From Calditrichales bacterium MX18-03 (GTDB lineage Bacteria; Bacillota; Clostridia; Lutisporales; Lutisporaceae), in NCBI GenBank assembly GCA_021083345.1, contig JAJGRE010000002.1, positions 868,001-932,000 of the forward strand: 64,000 nucleotides of DNA, read 5' to 3'. Position 1 is the first letter of the stretch; the number at the start of each line of letters is the position of its first letter. Shown here one piece after another: positions 36,525 through 45,577 of this stretch. The notes under the pieces were generated by a model. That model was given only the letters and a program-made list of their open reading frames with translations, was not told the DNA's origin and ran no database searches. The position numbers and the translations under genes were made by a program.

Positions 36525-39500
36525 TTATTGATTGTCTTCAACAGGGAAATGTTCAAGATTTCCAACTAAATGCATCAGAATCTGAGTTGCATCCAGAGCG
36601 TTAGTCTGCCCATCCCCGCTAACATCTCCGGTAAGCAATTGACTGTCGCTCAATGTTGACAATCCCACTTCGTTTCTCAGTATCAGTGCAGCATCACCAG
36701 CTGTCACTGTACCGTCACCATCAACATCTCCGTATAGAGGAATTACCATGACTTCGCCAGCGACAGATCCAGGCACAAATGTATCGGTTGCATTATTCAA
36801 GCGTAATGAACTGAAATTAATGTTCATAACACTACCTAACGCTGCAGAAGAATTAATGGTGTATCTGATTCTGCATATTTCAACATCTCCAAATATTCCC
36901 ACATCATCTGCAAACGAGAGCTTGATTGTCTTGGTGTTCGTATCTATGTTTCGTGTCTTTGTAAAGCCCGCCAGTGCTGCTCCCCACGATATATCGCTTG
37001 TAGCAATCGGCGCTGCAATCGAATCGTTGTACGGCAACCAGAGTGTACCTCCTCTGACATCTGTGACATCGTTAGCTGTAATAACAATCTCTACTGCAGA
37101 TCCGGGCAAGCCTTTTCCTTTGCTGATTGTCATCACAGAACCGCTTTGTATTATTGTAAATTCGGCATCTGATGCCAGCACCTCACCTGCAGGTCTGTCT
37201 GATCCGGTATCCGCCTTGACTCTTACCTGTACATAGCCTGACGGTTTCTCTACATTTCCGATGTTTATCGTAAAGCTTGTACATGTCTCCCATTCACCTA
37301 TACCATTGTCCAGATTATACTCATAGTCTGTAGCATTGGGATATTCCGGATTTGCAGTGAATGCAAATGTGTCTGCTTCATCATCCACTATCGGTTCTGT
37401 CGGTGCTGCAGGCTGAGGTACAAACATCGTAAACGCCGCTGCCGATGCCAACACCATCCCTGCAGGCCTGCTTGAACCGGTATCCGCCTTGACTCTCACT
37501 TGTACATAGCCCGATGGTATCGCTACGTTTCCAACGCTTATCGTGAAGCTTGAGCATGTCTCCCATTCACCTATACCATTGTCTAAATTATACTCATAAT
37601 CTGTAGCGTCGGGGTATTCCGGATTTGCGGTGAATGCAAACGTGTCATCCGTATCATCCACTATTGGTTCTGTCGGTGCTGCAGGCTGCGGTACATACAT
37701 CGTAAATGCTGTTTCCGATGCCAGCGCGTTACCAAACGGTCTGCCCGAACCTGAATCCGCCTTAACTCTGACCTTCAGCTGTCCTGCGGGTATTGCGATA
37801 TTGCCTACAGTGAAGGTTATGTTGTTGTCTGCCTTGGCTGCGCCTGCCGGGAGGGGATTCCATGACCCGGCGACACCGCCGCTGATGCTGTATTCATAGT
37901 CTCCGATATTGGCAAACAACGGGTTCACAACAAAGGTGAAGATATCTGCCATATCATTTTCTGCTCCACCTGCCGGTGCCGTCGGTGCGGCTGGAGTCGG
38001 CTGCTGCTCGCCTGCCTTGAAGTCGATTCCCCTCTTGCCGATGACCTCCGTACCATCATCTATCCTGAATTCATGGATGCCGCTGCTTATCGGGCTGTTG
38101 TAAGTATAAACCATTCCCTCCGCGCTGGCTGCGTTTACATTGGCTAACAGCACTTCATCCATATAGAATGCGTAGCTCTTGCCTGCTTCAAGGTTCCAGC
38201 CCTTGATCGTAAACGGATAGCTTGCCAAGCCGCCGGTCGGGTTGCTGGTGTAAATGTCAAACACTCTTGGTTGATCGGTTACCTCAATCTCTATGTCGTA
38301 GGTGCCAAGGATCTGGTACTCGTTACCGGATTGATCCTCTCGATATACGACGACACCCATCCAGGTTTTCTGAGCAGGCAGCGGTTCGTCAAACTTGACT
38401 GCCAGGTTTCCTCTTCCCGGCTTTCCTACATAGGGTTCTACCACTGCACTGACACTGTTCCATTTTGTACCGGTTTCGTAATCTTCCAGCTCAACTCTGA
38501 AGCTGTCACCGGCCTGTATCTGGCCGATATTGTAAAGCTCAATATTTAACTGATGCGCTTTATCCGGAGCATTTGCACCGTTCAGTCCGTCCAGAACCAA
38601 GTTGGTGCCGAAGAACTTCGGATAAACTCTTGCATCCGTATAGAGCTGATCGGTTACTTCAATCTCTTTAGCAAACGGAGGTCCAAGCACTTCGATAACT
38701 CCATGGGTGTCTTTGTCTTTGAACACTACCTGGTATCTTCCTATCGTCAGGTCGTCTCCGTTATCATAAACGCCCATGCGGACTTTTACTGTTTCACCGT
38801 ACTCCATGTCCGGGAATACGCCAAGCTCAATGTCACCCAGTGTATCACCGACTTTGGTATTGAGCCCGTCGAGCTTCACCAGCTCGGCATACGCATTGGA
38901 TAATGCCTCCAGCTTGAAGCCTTGAATTGTAATATCAAGGTAATCTTCATACTGCCTGAAGTACTTTGTCCTCATCCATTCTGCTCTGGGCTCGTTACTC
39001 CATACCACTACATGGGATTTGGCTATTTCGTCGCCGTCTCTGAGGATCTTTACATCGTAATCTCCCAGATCCAAACCGATCGGCAATTCCAGTCCCAATT
39101 TATCATCAGCTACATCTGTTATCCCATAGGGTCCATGCTCAGTTGCTTGGACTCCCTCGTTGTTGTACGGACCAACCAGCTTGAATTCCAGTCCGGTATC
39201 ACCCTGTGACCAGAGATTCTCCTCTTTCTCATAGACATCCCTTACTGCTTCCGCAGCCGAATAGCCTTCGAAGAGGTAGTACGGTTTAATCCCCACCCAT
39301 GGGGTGTTGTACCAAAGCTTGAAGCCCTCTCTGCCTACTTCCTCGTTGTTCTTGAATATCTTGAAGTCATAGTAGCCTTCCGGCGCTCCGCCCGCTGCGT
39401 TCATAACAAATTCCAACTCGTACTCACTGACGTATGTGAGGGTCGCATCTCTATCCGCTACATCGCCGGGCATTCTGTAAGCAATCGTATACACATCATC

Positions 39501-42500
39501 ACTGTCAAAATTGACACCTCTGACCGTTATGACGTAGCTCGTTTCCCTGGCCTGAGTAACATTCGGTGAGACCTCGTTGACCGCAGTATACTCGGTAACC
39601 TCCATATGCCTCATTCCGCTGCCGGGTATTTCAGACCATTCATTATCATCCATAAAGAAGTCACCATCTAAGTCGAACCATTTATAGACCTCAATCCGCA
39701 GATGCTTCTCACCTGTCGGCACCGGTCCGGGGAAGTTCACCAAGAATTCACCGTTACCGTCTTCATTCCAGTTCATGCTGGATGCATTCTGGGATTTAAG
39801 CACCGCATTGCTGTCTTCGTCTACAAGATCCACCCTTATCGTTGAGTTGTTCAGCGTGGAGAGATTCTCCATTCCCATCTTTAAAGTGAAGCCTGCAGGA
39901 CTTCCTGACTTGACAAACCTCGGATTATACCATCCGCTTAGGAAGCTGTCTGTCGACGTACTCAATATGGGCAGGAAGTCATAGTAATCCATAACCTCGT
40001 CGTCTGAAGTAACAGCCGTTCCCTTAGTATCAATATAGCGTATCCGGTAATCACCAGAAGCAATACCGCCATCATCAACGGCTTTGAACCAGATTTCCAT
40101 CCATTTGCCGTCTTCATTGGGGAATATTCCGTAGTCCTCTTCTTCGCCCTCTACCATTGTAGTGGCAACCACTGCTCCTGCACCTTCGTTGGCTACCAGC
40201 TCCGCTTCAATATTCGTCAGCATACCCAGCTTAGTGCCCTGGACTCCCACTGAGAAGTCCGTTTCTCCCGGGTGCAGCGCGAAGGGATGCGTGATTTCAA
40301 ACAATGCCGGTTTTTCATAGACAATTTTGAAATCACCGTGTGCCACGCAGTTCCCGTTCCTGAAGATGTCAATCCAGTAGTTGTCGGGGCTCAAACCCAA
40401 TGGCAATGCAAACTGCAATTCTTCTGACGCATTGACAGATGCCGGTCCTGAACCCATCTCGTCCTTGTCAAGGTAAATCTTGTAGGAAAGATTCGAATCG
40501 CCGACTTCCCAGAGGTTTACGCCTTCCGGCTCGTTGACGCTGATGGTTGCCTCGACTGCAGTGTAGCCTGCATCCTTGGGATCCGGATTGAATTTGACCC
40601 AATGAACTTCAGACCAAAGATCGAAGCCTCTGCTGCCAAGCTCTTTGCCATCCTCATATATGGTAAACTCATAATGTCCTTCTGGCAGGCCTGTTGCTGG
40701 AACACCCTTTGTTTGATCAAGCATAAAGGTCATCTGCTTAGCAGTAATATCATCAGGGTCAATGGTATATTCCACTTCATCTTCCAAGCTATACCTTATC
40801 TTGTATTGCTTCGTGCTATCGAAATTCACACCATCTATCGTCAGGGTGTAGCTTGTTTCACCTGCCCGCTTGGGATCAACATATATATCATTCAATGCAG
40901 CCATGTATGTAACGTCAATGTGGCGTCTTCCGCTGCCTAGCACTGGTGTCCAGATATCGTTATTGTCCAGGTCCTTGCCGATGCTCTTCAAAACCTCCAC
41001 CTGCAGCCGTGTCTCTTTATCGATCACAGGTCCGACAAACCATCCCTTGATTTCGCCTCTTCCATCGTCGTAGCTCTGCTTGGTGATACCTGCGCCCGAG
41101 ACCTCATATCTGACGACTCCGTCATTATCCCGGAGCTTGATCATCAATGGCGTCTCCATGATCGGAGCGATATTCTCAACGCCCAGTTTCACCTCAAAGT
41201 TACCCAAATCGCCGGCGCTCAGGCACCATGGGTTAACCCACCCGGACAGGAATTCGCCCGTCTCGGTATGCAGTGACTGCAGCATGCTGCGATATTCAAT
41301 GGTCGAACCGTCAGTGTTCACAAATCTTATGTCGAAGCTCCCTGCCGGAATACCCGTATCGGATGTCGCTCTGAATCTGACATCCATCCAGCGGTTATCC
41401 GACTCCGGATATATTCCGGTCCAGTCATCGCCTTCGACATACTCAGCTTTTGCCACTACGGTATCCGTATCGGCAATAACAAGCTCAGCTCTGGCATCTG
41501 CCAGCATACCCAACTTGTAGCCGCTGATGCCGACGGAGATCTCTTCCTCTCCTTCATGCAGCGCAAACGGATGCGTGATATCCAGCAGTACCGGCTTGGT
41601 GGAATTCTCCCACCGTACTTCCAGTCTGGCTTCGCCTACAAAAGCTTCGCCGTCAAAGAATGTGAAGTCATATGTGCCTTCCGGCAAGCCCTCGGCGGGT
41701 ACGCCTTCAGAACTCCCGAAGGTGAATGCAAGTGCATCGCTTGTAACATTAGCCGGATCTATAGTAATTATCCTGTGATCATCGTTTTCATCGTCCCAGG
41801 GCAGCTTGTACTCAGCCCTGTAGGATCCGTTCCCATCCAGGTTCCAGCCTTCTGCAACCAGTTCGTATGAATTGTAGCCGGGTATTGCCTCCCTGCTGAT
41901 TTCATGAATGCCGTAGACTGTCGGATAAGATGTCGCAGCCACATGGTAGAAATTGCTTCCTTGTACTTCCGCCTCATATGAGCCGTCGTTATTCATATCT
42001 GCCGATATGGCTAAACGCATCCAGGCTTTGTCTTCGCCTTCTTCAGGATAAGGCAGCGAGGCACTTGTAAAGTGCGGATGTACGTAGCCGCTGATCTCAT
42101 CCTCAATCCAAATATCCTGACTGTTTGCAGGCACTTCTGCCTCAATGGTCTGAACGACGCCATCCTCTTCATATTCAAGTACAACCTTAAGATTATAGCC
42201 CATCAACGATTGCATATTGTTCAGCCGTATCTTCAGATCGAAGTCGGTTGCACCAGACTTCTGTATCCACGAGTCTATATAGCCCTCTATGTACGGCGCA
42301 TACGTAGCGGTGACAACAACGCCTGTCGCCCAGTCGTAGATTATCTCTTCATTATTTATTACTTCATATATCTTCAGCTTGAATGTTCCTTCAGGAATGC
42401 CGTCCGGGTCGACGGAGTAGAAATTGATCCGTGCCTCATGTCCTTCATCCCAGATACCTGCCCAGCCATCCTCGGGATCGTGCAGGAAGCCTCTGGCAAC

Positions 42501-43268
42501 AGTATCCACGCCGTCCATGGTGACCAGATCGATCATTTTCTCTTCCAGACCTCCAAGGAGGTCTCCTCTCAAGCCTATTCCGAACCGCTTATATTCGGGA
42601 TTGACTGCATAGGGATAAGCCAAGCGCCTTATGACGGTGCCCTGCGGCTCATCGCTTATATTTATTGCCAGGTCTGATCCGCTCAGATTCACATTATGTA
42701 CTTCTTGCGTTACGGTATCCAAAGTCCTCATGTTCACCTTGTCGGAATAAGCTTGGATGACCGTGTTCAAAGGGCTTGTCCCGTCTATGACATGGAACTT
42801 GAACCTTGCCAGCAATGCATCGTCTGCAAGGTTGTATGTATTGTTGCCAAGCATGGTAGTCGTGTATTTAATAATACCGTCATTAACAGGCGTGCCTATG
42901 TAATCAACCTGATTCATAAAAGTGGTTTCTGTCGCCTGGCTGTTGTTTTCCAGCGTGACTAAATCAATAGCGCTGATTGCCAGCTCAGGATTATCCAGGT
43001 ACACAGCCTCAACCACGCTTGGAGTGCTGCTGTCCGCATCGACTACCTCCAATACATCCGGGTTGAAATGGAACCACAGGTCTGCTGCATAGAATCCATC
43101 GACAGCAGTTGTCCTGACATCCACGGTGAAGTAGCCTCCCTCATCGATAGCGCTGGCAGTCATACTAAGGTTCGCAGTCACCGATGCATTTGCAAATGCA
43201 TTCAACGGCAGCATACCGAACAGCATGACCAATGCTATGAATATCGACAAGACTCGCTTGTTTCTCAT
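36525..43268 (-). CDS. Giant scaffold protein with two cohesin-like modules and a dockerin
   Basis: This 2247-residue exported protein has a signal peptide (RVLSIFIALVMLFGMLPLNA) and an N-terminal cohesin-like module at about 28-205 (DEGGYFTVDVRTTAVDGFYA, LWFHFNPDVLEVVD). About four long repeats of 350-400 residues follow (about 210-1740), sharing ITHPFALHEGEEEISVGISG-type starts, KLGML and ESSYTLTIDGVNFDS-like segments of no family I recognise. Three repeats of about 90 residues (about 1760-2040) carry ADTFAFTANPEYPNATDYEY. A second cohesin-like module (about 2042-2177, VRGGTLWLPYNDSIAAP) and a dockerin (GDVDGDGTVTAGDAALILRN and GDVSGDGQTNALDATQILMH) end the protein. Having cohesins at both ends plus a dockerin would allow chain assembly. 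It is the first gene of the operon; GGAGGGAG lies before the ATG. Confidence 0.86.
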   Translation of the reverse strand: MRNKRVLSIFIALVMLFGMLPLNAFANASVTANLSMTASAIDEGGYFTVDVRTTAVDGFYAADLWFHFNPDVLEVVDADSSTPSVVEAVYLDNPELAISAIDLVTLENNSQATETTFMNQVDYIGTPVNDGIIKYTTTMLGNNTYNLADDALLARFKFHVIDGTSPLNTVIQAYSDKVNMRTLDTVTQEVHNVNLSGSDLAINISDEPQGTVIRRLAYPYAVNPEYKRFGIGLRGDLLGGLEEKMIDLVTMDGVDTVARGFLHDPEDGWAGIWDEGHEARINFYSVDPDGIPEGTFKLKIYEVINNEEIIYDWATGVVVTATYAPYIEGYIDSWIQKSGATDFDLKIRLNNMQSLMGYNLKVVLEYEEDGVVQTIEAEVPANSQDIWIEDEISGYVHPHFTSASLPYPEEGEDKAWMRLAISADMNNDGSYEAEVQGSNFYHVAATSYPTVYGIHEISREAIPGYNSYELVAEGWNLDGNGSYRAEYKLPWDDENDDHRIITIDPANVTSDALAFTFGSSEGVPAEGLPEGTYDFTFFDGEAFVGEARLEVRWENSTKPVLLDITHPFALHEGEEEISVGISGYKLGMLADARAELVIADTDTVVAKAEYVEGDDWTGIYPESDNRWMDVRFRATSDTGIPAGSFDIRFVNTDGSTIEYRSMLQSLHTETGEFLSGWVNPWCLSAGDLGNFEVKLGVENIAPIMETPLMIKLRDNDGVVRYEVSGAGITKQSYDDGRGEIKGWFVGPVIDKETRLQVEVLKSIGKDLDNNDIWTPVLGSGRRHIDVTYMAALNDIYVDPKRAGETSYTLTIDGVNFDSTKQYKIRYSLEDEVEYTIDPDDITAKQMTFMLDQTKGVPATGLPEGHYEFTIYEDGKELGSRGFDLWSEVHWVKFNPDPKDAGYTAVEATISVNEPEGVNLWEVGDSNLSYKIYLDKDEMGSGPASVNASEELQFALPLGLSPDNYWIDIFRNGNCVAHGDFKIVYEKPALFEITHPFALHPGETDFSVGVQGTKLGMLTNIEAELVANEGAGAVVATTMVEGEEEDYGIFPNEDGKWMEIWFKAVDDGGIASGDYRIRYIDTKGTAVTSDDEVMDYYDFLPILSTSTDSFLSGWYNPRFVKSGSPAGFTLKMGMENLSTLNNSTIRVDLVDEDSNAVLKSQNASSMNWNEDGNGEFLVNFPGPVPTGEKHLRIEVYKWFDLDGDFFMDDNEWSEIPGSGMRHMEVTEYTAVNEVSPNVTQARETSYVITVRGVNFDSDDVYTIAYRMPGDVADRDATLTYVSEYELEFVMNAAGGAPEGYYDFKIFKNNEEVGREGFKLWYNTPWVGIKPYYLFEGYSAAEAVRDVYEKEENLWSQGDTGLEFKLVGPYNNEGVQATEHGPYGITDVADDKLGLELPIGLDLGDYDVKILRDGDEIAKSHVVVWSNEPRAEWMRTKYFRQYEDYLDITIQGFKLEALSNAYAELVKLDGLNTKVGDTLGDIELGVFPDMEYGETVKVRMGVYDNGDDLTIGRYQVVFKDKDTHGVIEVLGPPFAKEIEVTDQLYTDARVYPKFFGTNLVLDGLNGANAPDKAHQLNIELYNIGQIQAGDSFRVELEDYETGTKWNSVSAVVEPYVGKPGRGNLAVKFDEPLPAQKTWMGVVVYREDQSGNEYQILGTYDIEIEVTDQPRVFDIYTSNPTGGLASYPFTIKGWNLEAGKSYAFYMDEVLLANVNAASAEGMVYTYNSPISSGIHEFRIDDGTEVIGKRGIDFKAGEQQPTPAAPTAPAGGAENDMADIFTFVVNPLFANIGDYEYSISGGVAGSWNPLPAGAAKADNNITFTVGNIAIPAGQLKVRVKADSGSGRPFGNALASETAFTMYVPQPAAPTEPIVDDTDDTFAFTANPEYPDATDYEYNLDNGIGEWETCSSFTISVGNVAIPSGYVQVRVKADTGSSRPAGMVLASAAAFTMFVPQPAAPTEPIVDDEADTFAFTANPEYPNATDYEYNLDNGIGEWETCTSFTINIGNVEKPSGYVQVRVKADTGSDRPAGEVLASDAEFTIIQSGSVMTISKGKGLPGSAVEIVITANDVTDVRGGTLWLPYNDSIAAPIATSDISWGAALAGFTKTRNIDTNTKTIKLSFADDVGIFGDVEICRIRYTINSSAALGSVMNINFSSLRLNNATDTFVPGSVAGEVMVIPLYGDVDGDGTVTAGDAALILRNEVGLSTLSDSQLLTGDVSGDGQTNALDATQILMHLVGNLEHFPVEDNQ

Positions 43269-43342
43269 ATTCTCCCTCCTTCGACTTGAATATCCCTAAA
43301 TGGCAAAAAATGACACACCCAGCTTAATATACTAATAGCTAC

Positions 43343-43371
43343 ATTATAGCAAAATATTAGACATTTTGTAA
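43343..43371 (-). promoter_or_regulatory. Sigma-A promoter of the cohesin/dockerin/SLH operon
   Basis: On the minus strand TTACAA (43371-43366) and a consensus TATAAT (43348-43343) are exactly 17 bases apart. The start of transcription would fall about 70 bases before the giant scaffold gene. I saw no riboswitch-like fold in the leader. Confidence 0.75.
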
Positions 43372-43443
43372 CCCGTTTGTGTTAAAATAATGTTACAACT
43401 TTCCATCGACAAAATTCGCATATGCTATTGGAGGTGCTTGCTT

Positions 43444-45567
43444 GTGGCAGATTTGAGCCGCATTTTTCTGTGGTGGTTATATATTCTATTGATGGGTGCT
43501 GTTTTCCTTCCTTTTTCGACAAAACTATTCAGGAAGTTTCTGGATGGCGGATATATTTTTTCCAAGCCTTTGGGGATGGCTGCGGCAAGCTATGCCGTAT
43601 GGGCTCTTTCCGCCATGCGGATCCTGCCGTTCAACCGCTATGCCATCTTTCTCATTTTACTTGCCATTGCAGGTGTTTCCGCTGTTTCAAAGGGCATCAG
43701 CCGCTGGAAAGCCTTCTGGTCGGAATATAAACGCATTATTATAATAGAAGAAATCCTTTTTTTGCTATTGCTGTCGTTCTGGAGCTATGTGCGGGGGCTT
43801 CAGCCGGATCTCATCGGCCTGGAGAAGTTTATGGATTTCGGATTTGTCAATGCCATGCTCCGTGCTGATGTGATGCCTGCCGTCGACATGTGGCTGTCAG
43901 GAAGAGGCATCAATTACTACTATTTCGGGCAATTCATCTGCGCCTTCATGATCAAGCTCAGCGGCATTGAGGCTTCCTCTGCCTACAACCTCATGCTTTC
44001 AACCATTTTTGCCCTTGCCTTCATGCTTTCTTTCTCCCTGGCCGCGGCCATACTCCATAACACCGGCAGGTTCAGCCTCAGGAAGATTCTGATCGGCGCA
44101 GCTGTGTCCGCCTGCCTGCTTACCTTCAGCGGGAACCTCCATACCTTCATTTACGCCTATGCCAAGCCGGCACTGCCGGGCAATACTGCCACCGTCAGCT
44201 ATTTTTATCCTGATTCCACCCGTTATATCGGCTATGATCCGCCCACAGATGACAAAACCATCCATGAGTTTCCTTTCTATTCCTTTGTGGTAGCCGATCT
44301 GCACGGCCATGTATCGGATATCCCGTTTGTACTGACTGTTCTGGCAATCCTGTATGCCTATCATATATCGCAGGTCACAGTCAAGAAAACCATGGTTTTC
44401 AATCATGCAAACTTCTTTGTAGCTTTCCTGCTGAGCATTATGTACATGACCAATGCCTGGGATTATCCCATCTATCTCACAGTGGCCTTGGCCGTATACC
44501 TTTTTAAAAACGCTTCGGAGTCAAAGACCCTGAAAACCGGCGTCAGCTGTACTGTCAAGCAGTTTCTGGCAACGATACTGACTTCCCAGCTTCTCATGAT
44601 GCCTTTCACCTTTAATTTTGAGAATTTCACGGAAGGTGTCGGTCTTGCCTTTTACAGGACGCCCCTTTACCAATTGCTGGTCCTTTGGGGTTCACAGCTC
44701 TTTTTTGCGGTAAGCTTGATTCTCCTGCTTGTGCGGCTGGGCATCACCTATGTGGGAAAGCTTGACAAGAAGCAAAAGAATCCGGCGGCTATCATCACCA
44801 ACCTTCTGAAAAGCTATGATGCCGGGTCCCAGTACGCTTTCATCCTTGCAGCATGTGCTATCGGGCTTGTCCTGATGCCGGAAGTGATTTATGTCAAGGA
44901 CATCTATACCAAGGGCTATCATCGCGCCAATACCATGTTCAAGCTGACTTACCAGGCATTCATTATGTTCTCCGTTATGTCCGGTTACGCTTTTACTGCC
45001 GTACCCTGTGCAGCATCAAAGAGATGGACCCGGAGCCTGCTGCAGGCCGCTTTTCTTGTCATGATCATTCTCCCGCTCCTGTTTCCGTATTGGGCGGTAA
45101 AAGGGTATTATACAAGCTTAAGCCCTTCCAATTATAAAGGGCTGTACGGGCTGAACTATCTGAACGAAAAATATCCCGGGGATGCCGAAGCTGTAAAGTG
45201 GCTGAATGAGTATGTCAAAGGGCAGCCGGTGCTTCTGGAGGCTGACGGCGACAGCTATTCGGATTACGGACGCATTTCGGCGGCTACAGGCCTCCCTACC
45301 GTGCTGGGCTGGTATGTCCATGAGTGGCTGTGGCGGGGCAGCTTTGAGGAACCGGAGATAAGGAAGGCGGATGTGGCCAGAATTTATGAATCGGAGGATG
45401 GAACGCTGACAAGCAATCTGATAGCCAAGTATAATATCAGATATATCTATATCGGGGATATGGAGCGTCTGAGATTTCCAAAGCTGCAGACAGCCAAGCT
45501 GCTTTCACTGGGAAAAACAGTGTACTCGGCAGGCCCGGTTCAAATCATAGAAATAGCAGGACAGTGA
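43444..45567 (+). CDS. DUF2298 (YYY-type) multi-pass membrane protein
   Basis: This protein of about 707 residues has some 14-16 membrane segments and the DUF2298 (Chlor_Arch_YYY) landmarks GINYYYFGQFICAFMIKLSG, PFYSFVVADLHGHVSDIPFV and KGYHRANTMFKLTYQAFIMF. It also has DYGRISAATGLPTVLGWYVH near the C-terminus. Family members look like membrane glycosyltransferases acting on lipid-linked sugars, but biochemistry is poorly known. The start is the GTG at 43444, 7 bases after GGAGGTG (43430-43436); the frame is open further upstream without a good site. It diverges from the scaffold operon and converges on the FAD oxidoreductase gene. A role in envelope glycan or S-layer glycosylation is inferred from its neighbours. 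Confidence 0.88.
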   Translation: MADLSRIFLWWLYILLMGAVFLPFSTKLFRKFLDGGYIFSKPLGMAAASYAVWALSAMRILPFNRYAIFLILLAIAGVSAVSKGISRWKAFWSEYKRIIIIEEILFLLLLSFWSYVRGLQPDLIGLEKFMDFGFVNAMLRADVMPAVDMWLSGRGINYYYFGQFICAFMIKLSGIEASSAYNLMLSTIFALAFMLSFSLAAAILHNTGRFSLRKILIGAAVSACLLTFSGNLHTFIYAYAKPALPGNTATVSYFYPDSTRYIGYDPPTDDKTIHEFPFYSFVVADLHGHVSDIPFVLTVLAILYAYHISQVTVKKTMVFNHANFFVAFLLSIMYMTNAWDYPIYLTVALAVYLFKNASESKTLKTGVSCTVKQFLATILTSQLLMMPFTFNFENFTEGVGLAFYRTPLYQLLVLWGSQLFFAVSLILLLVRLGITYVGKLDKKQKNPAAIITNLLKSYDAGSQYAFILAACAIGLVLMPEVIYVKDIYTKGYHRANTMFKLTYQAFIMFSVMSGYAFTAVPCAASKRWTRSLLQAAFLVMIILPLLFPYWAVKGYYTSLSPSNYKGLYGLNYLNEKYPGDAEAVKWLNEYVKGQPVLLEADGDSYSDYGRISAATGLPTVLGWYVHEWLWRGSFEEPEIRKADVARIYESEDGTLTSNLIAKYNIRYIYIGDMERLRFPKLQTAKLLSLGKTVYSAGPVQIIEIAGQ

Positions 45568-45577
45568 GTCCTGCTAT
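45553..45577. terminator. Bidirectional terminator between convergent genes
   Basis: ATAGCAGGAC and GTCCTGCTAT form a perfect 10-base stem with a 5-base loop holding the TGA stop of the DUF2298 gene. The right arm includes the stop codon of the opposing FAD-protein gene. CTTTTC follows on the plus strand, so the T-run is weak. Confidence 0.6.

Noticed and set aside
43390-43443. Upstream ATG start for the DUF2298 protein
   Set aside because: No ribosome binding site precedes it, whereas the GTG at 43444 has GGAGGTG at 7 bases spacing.
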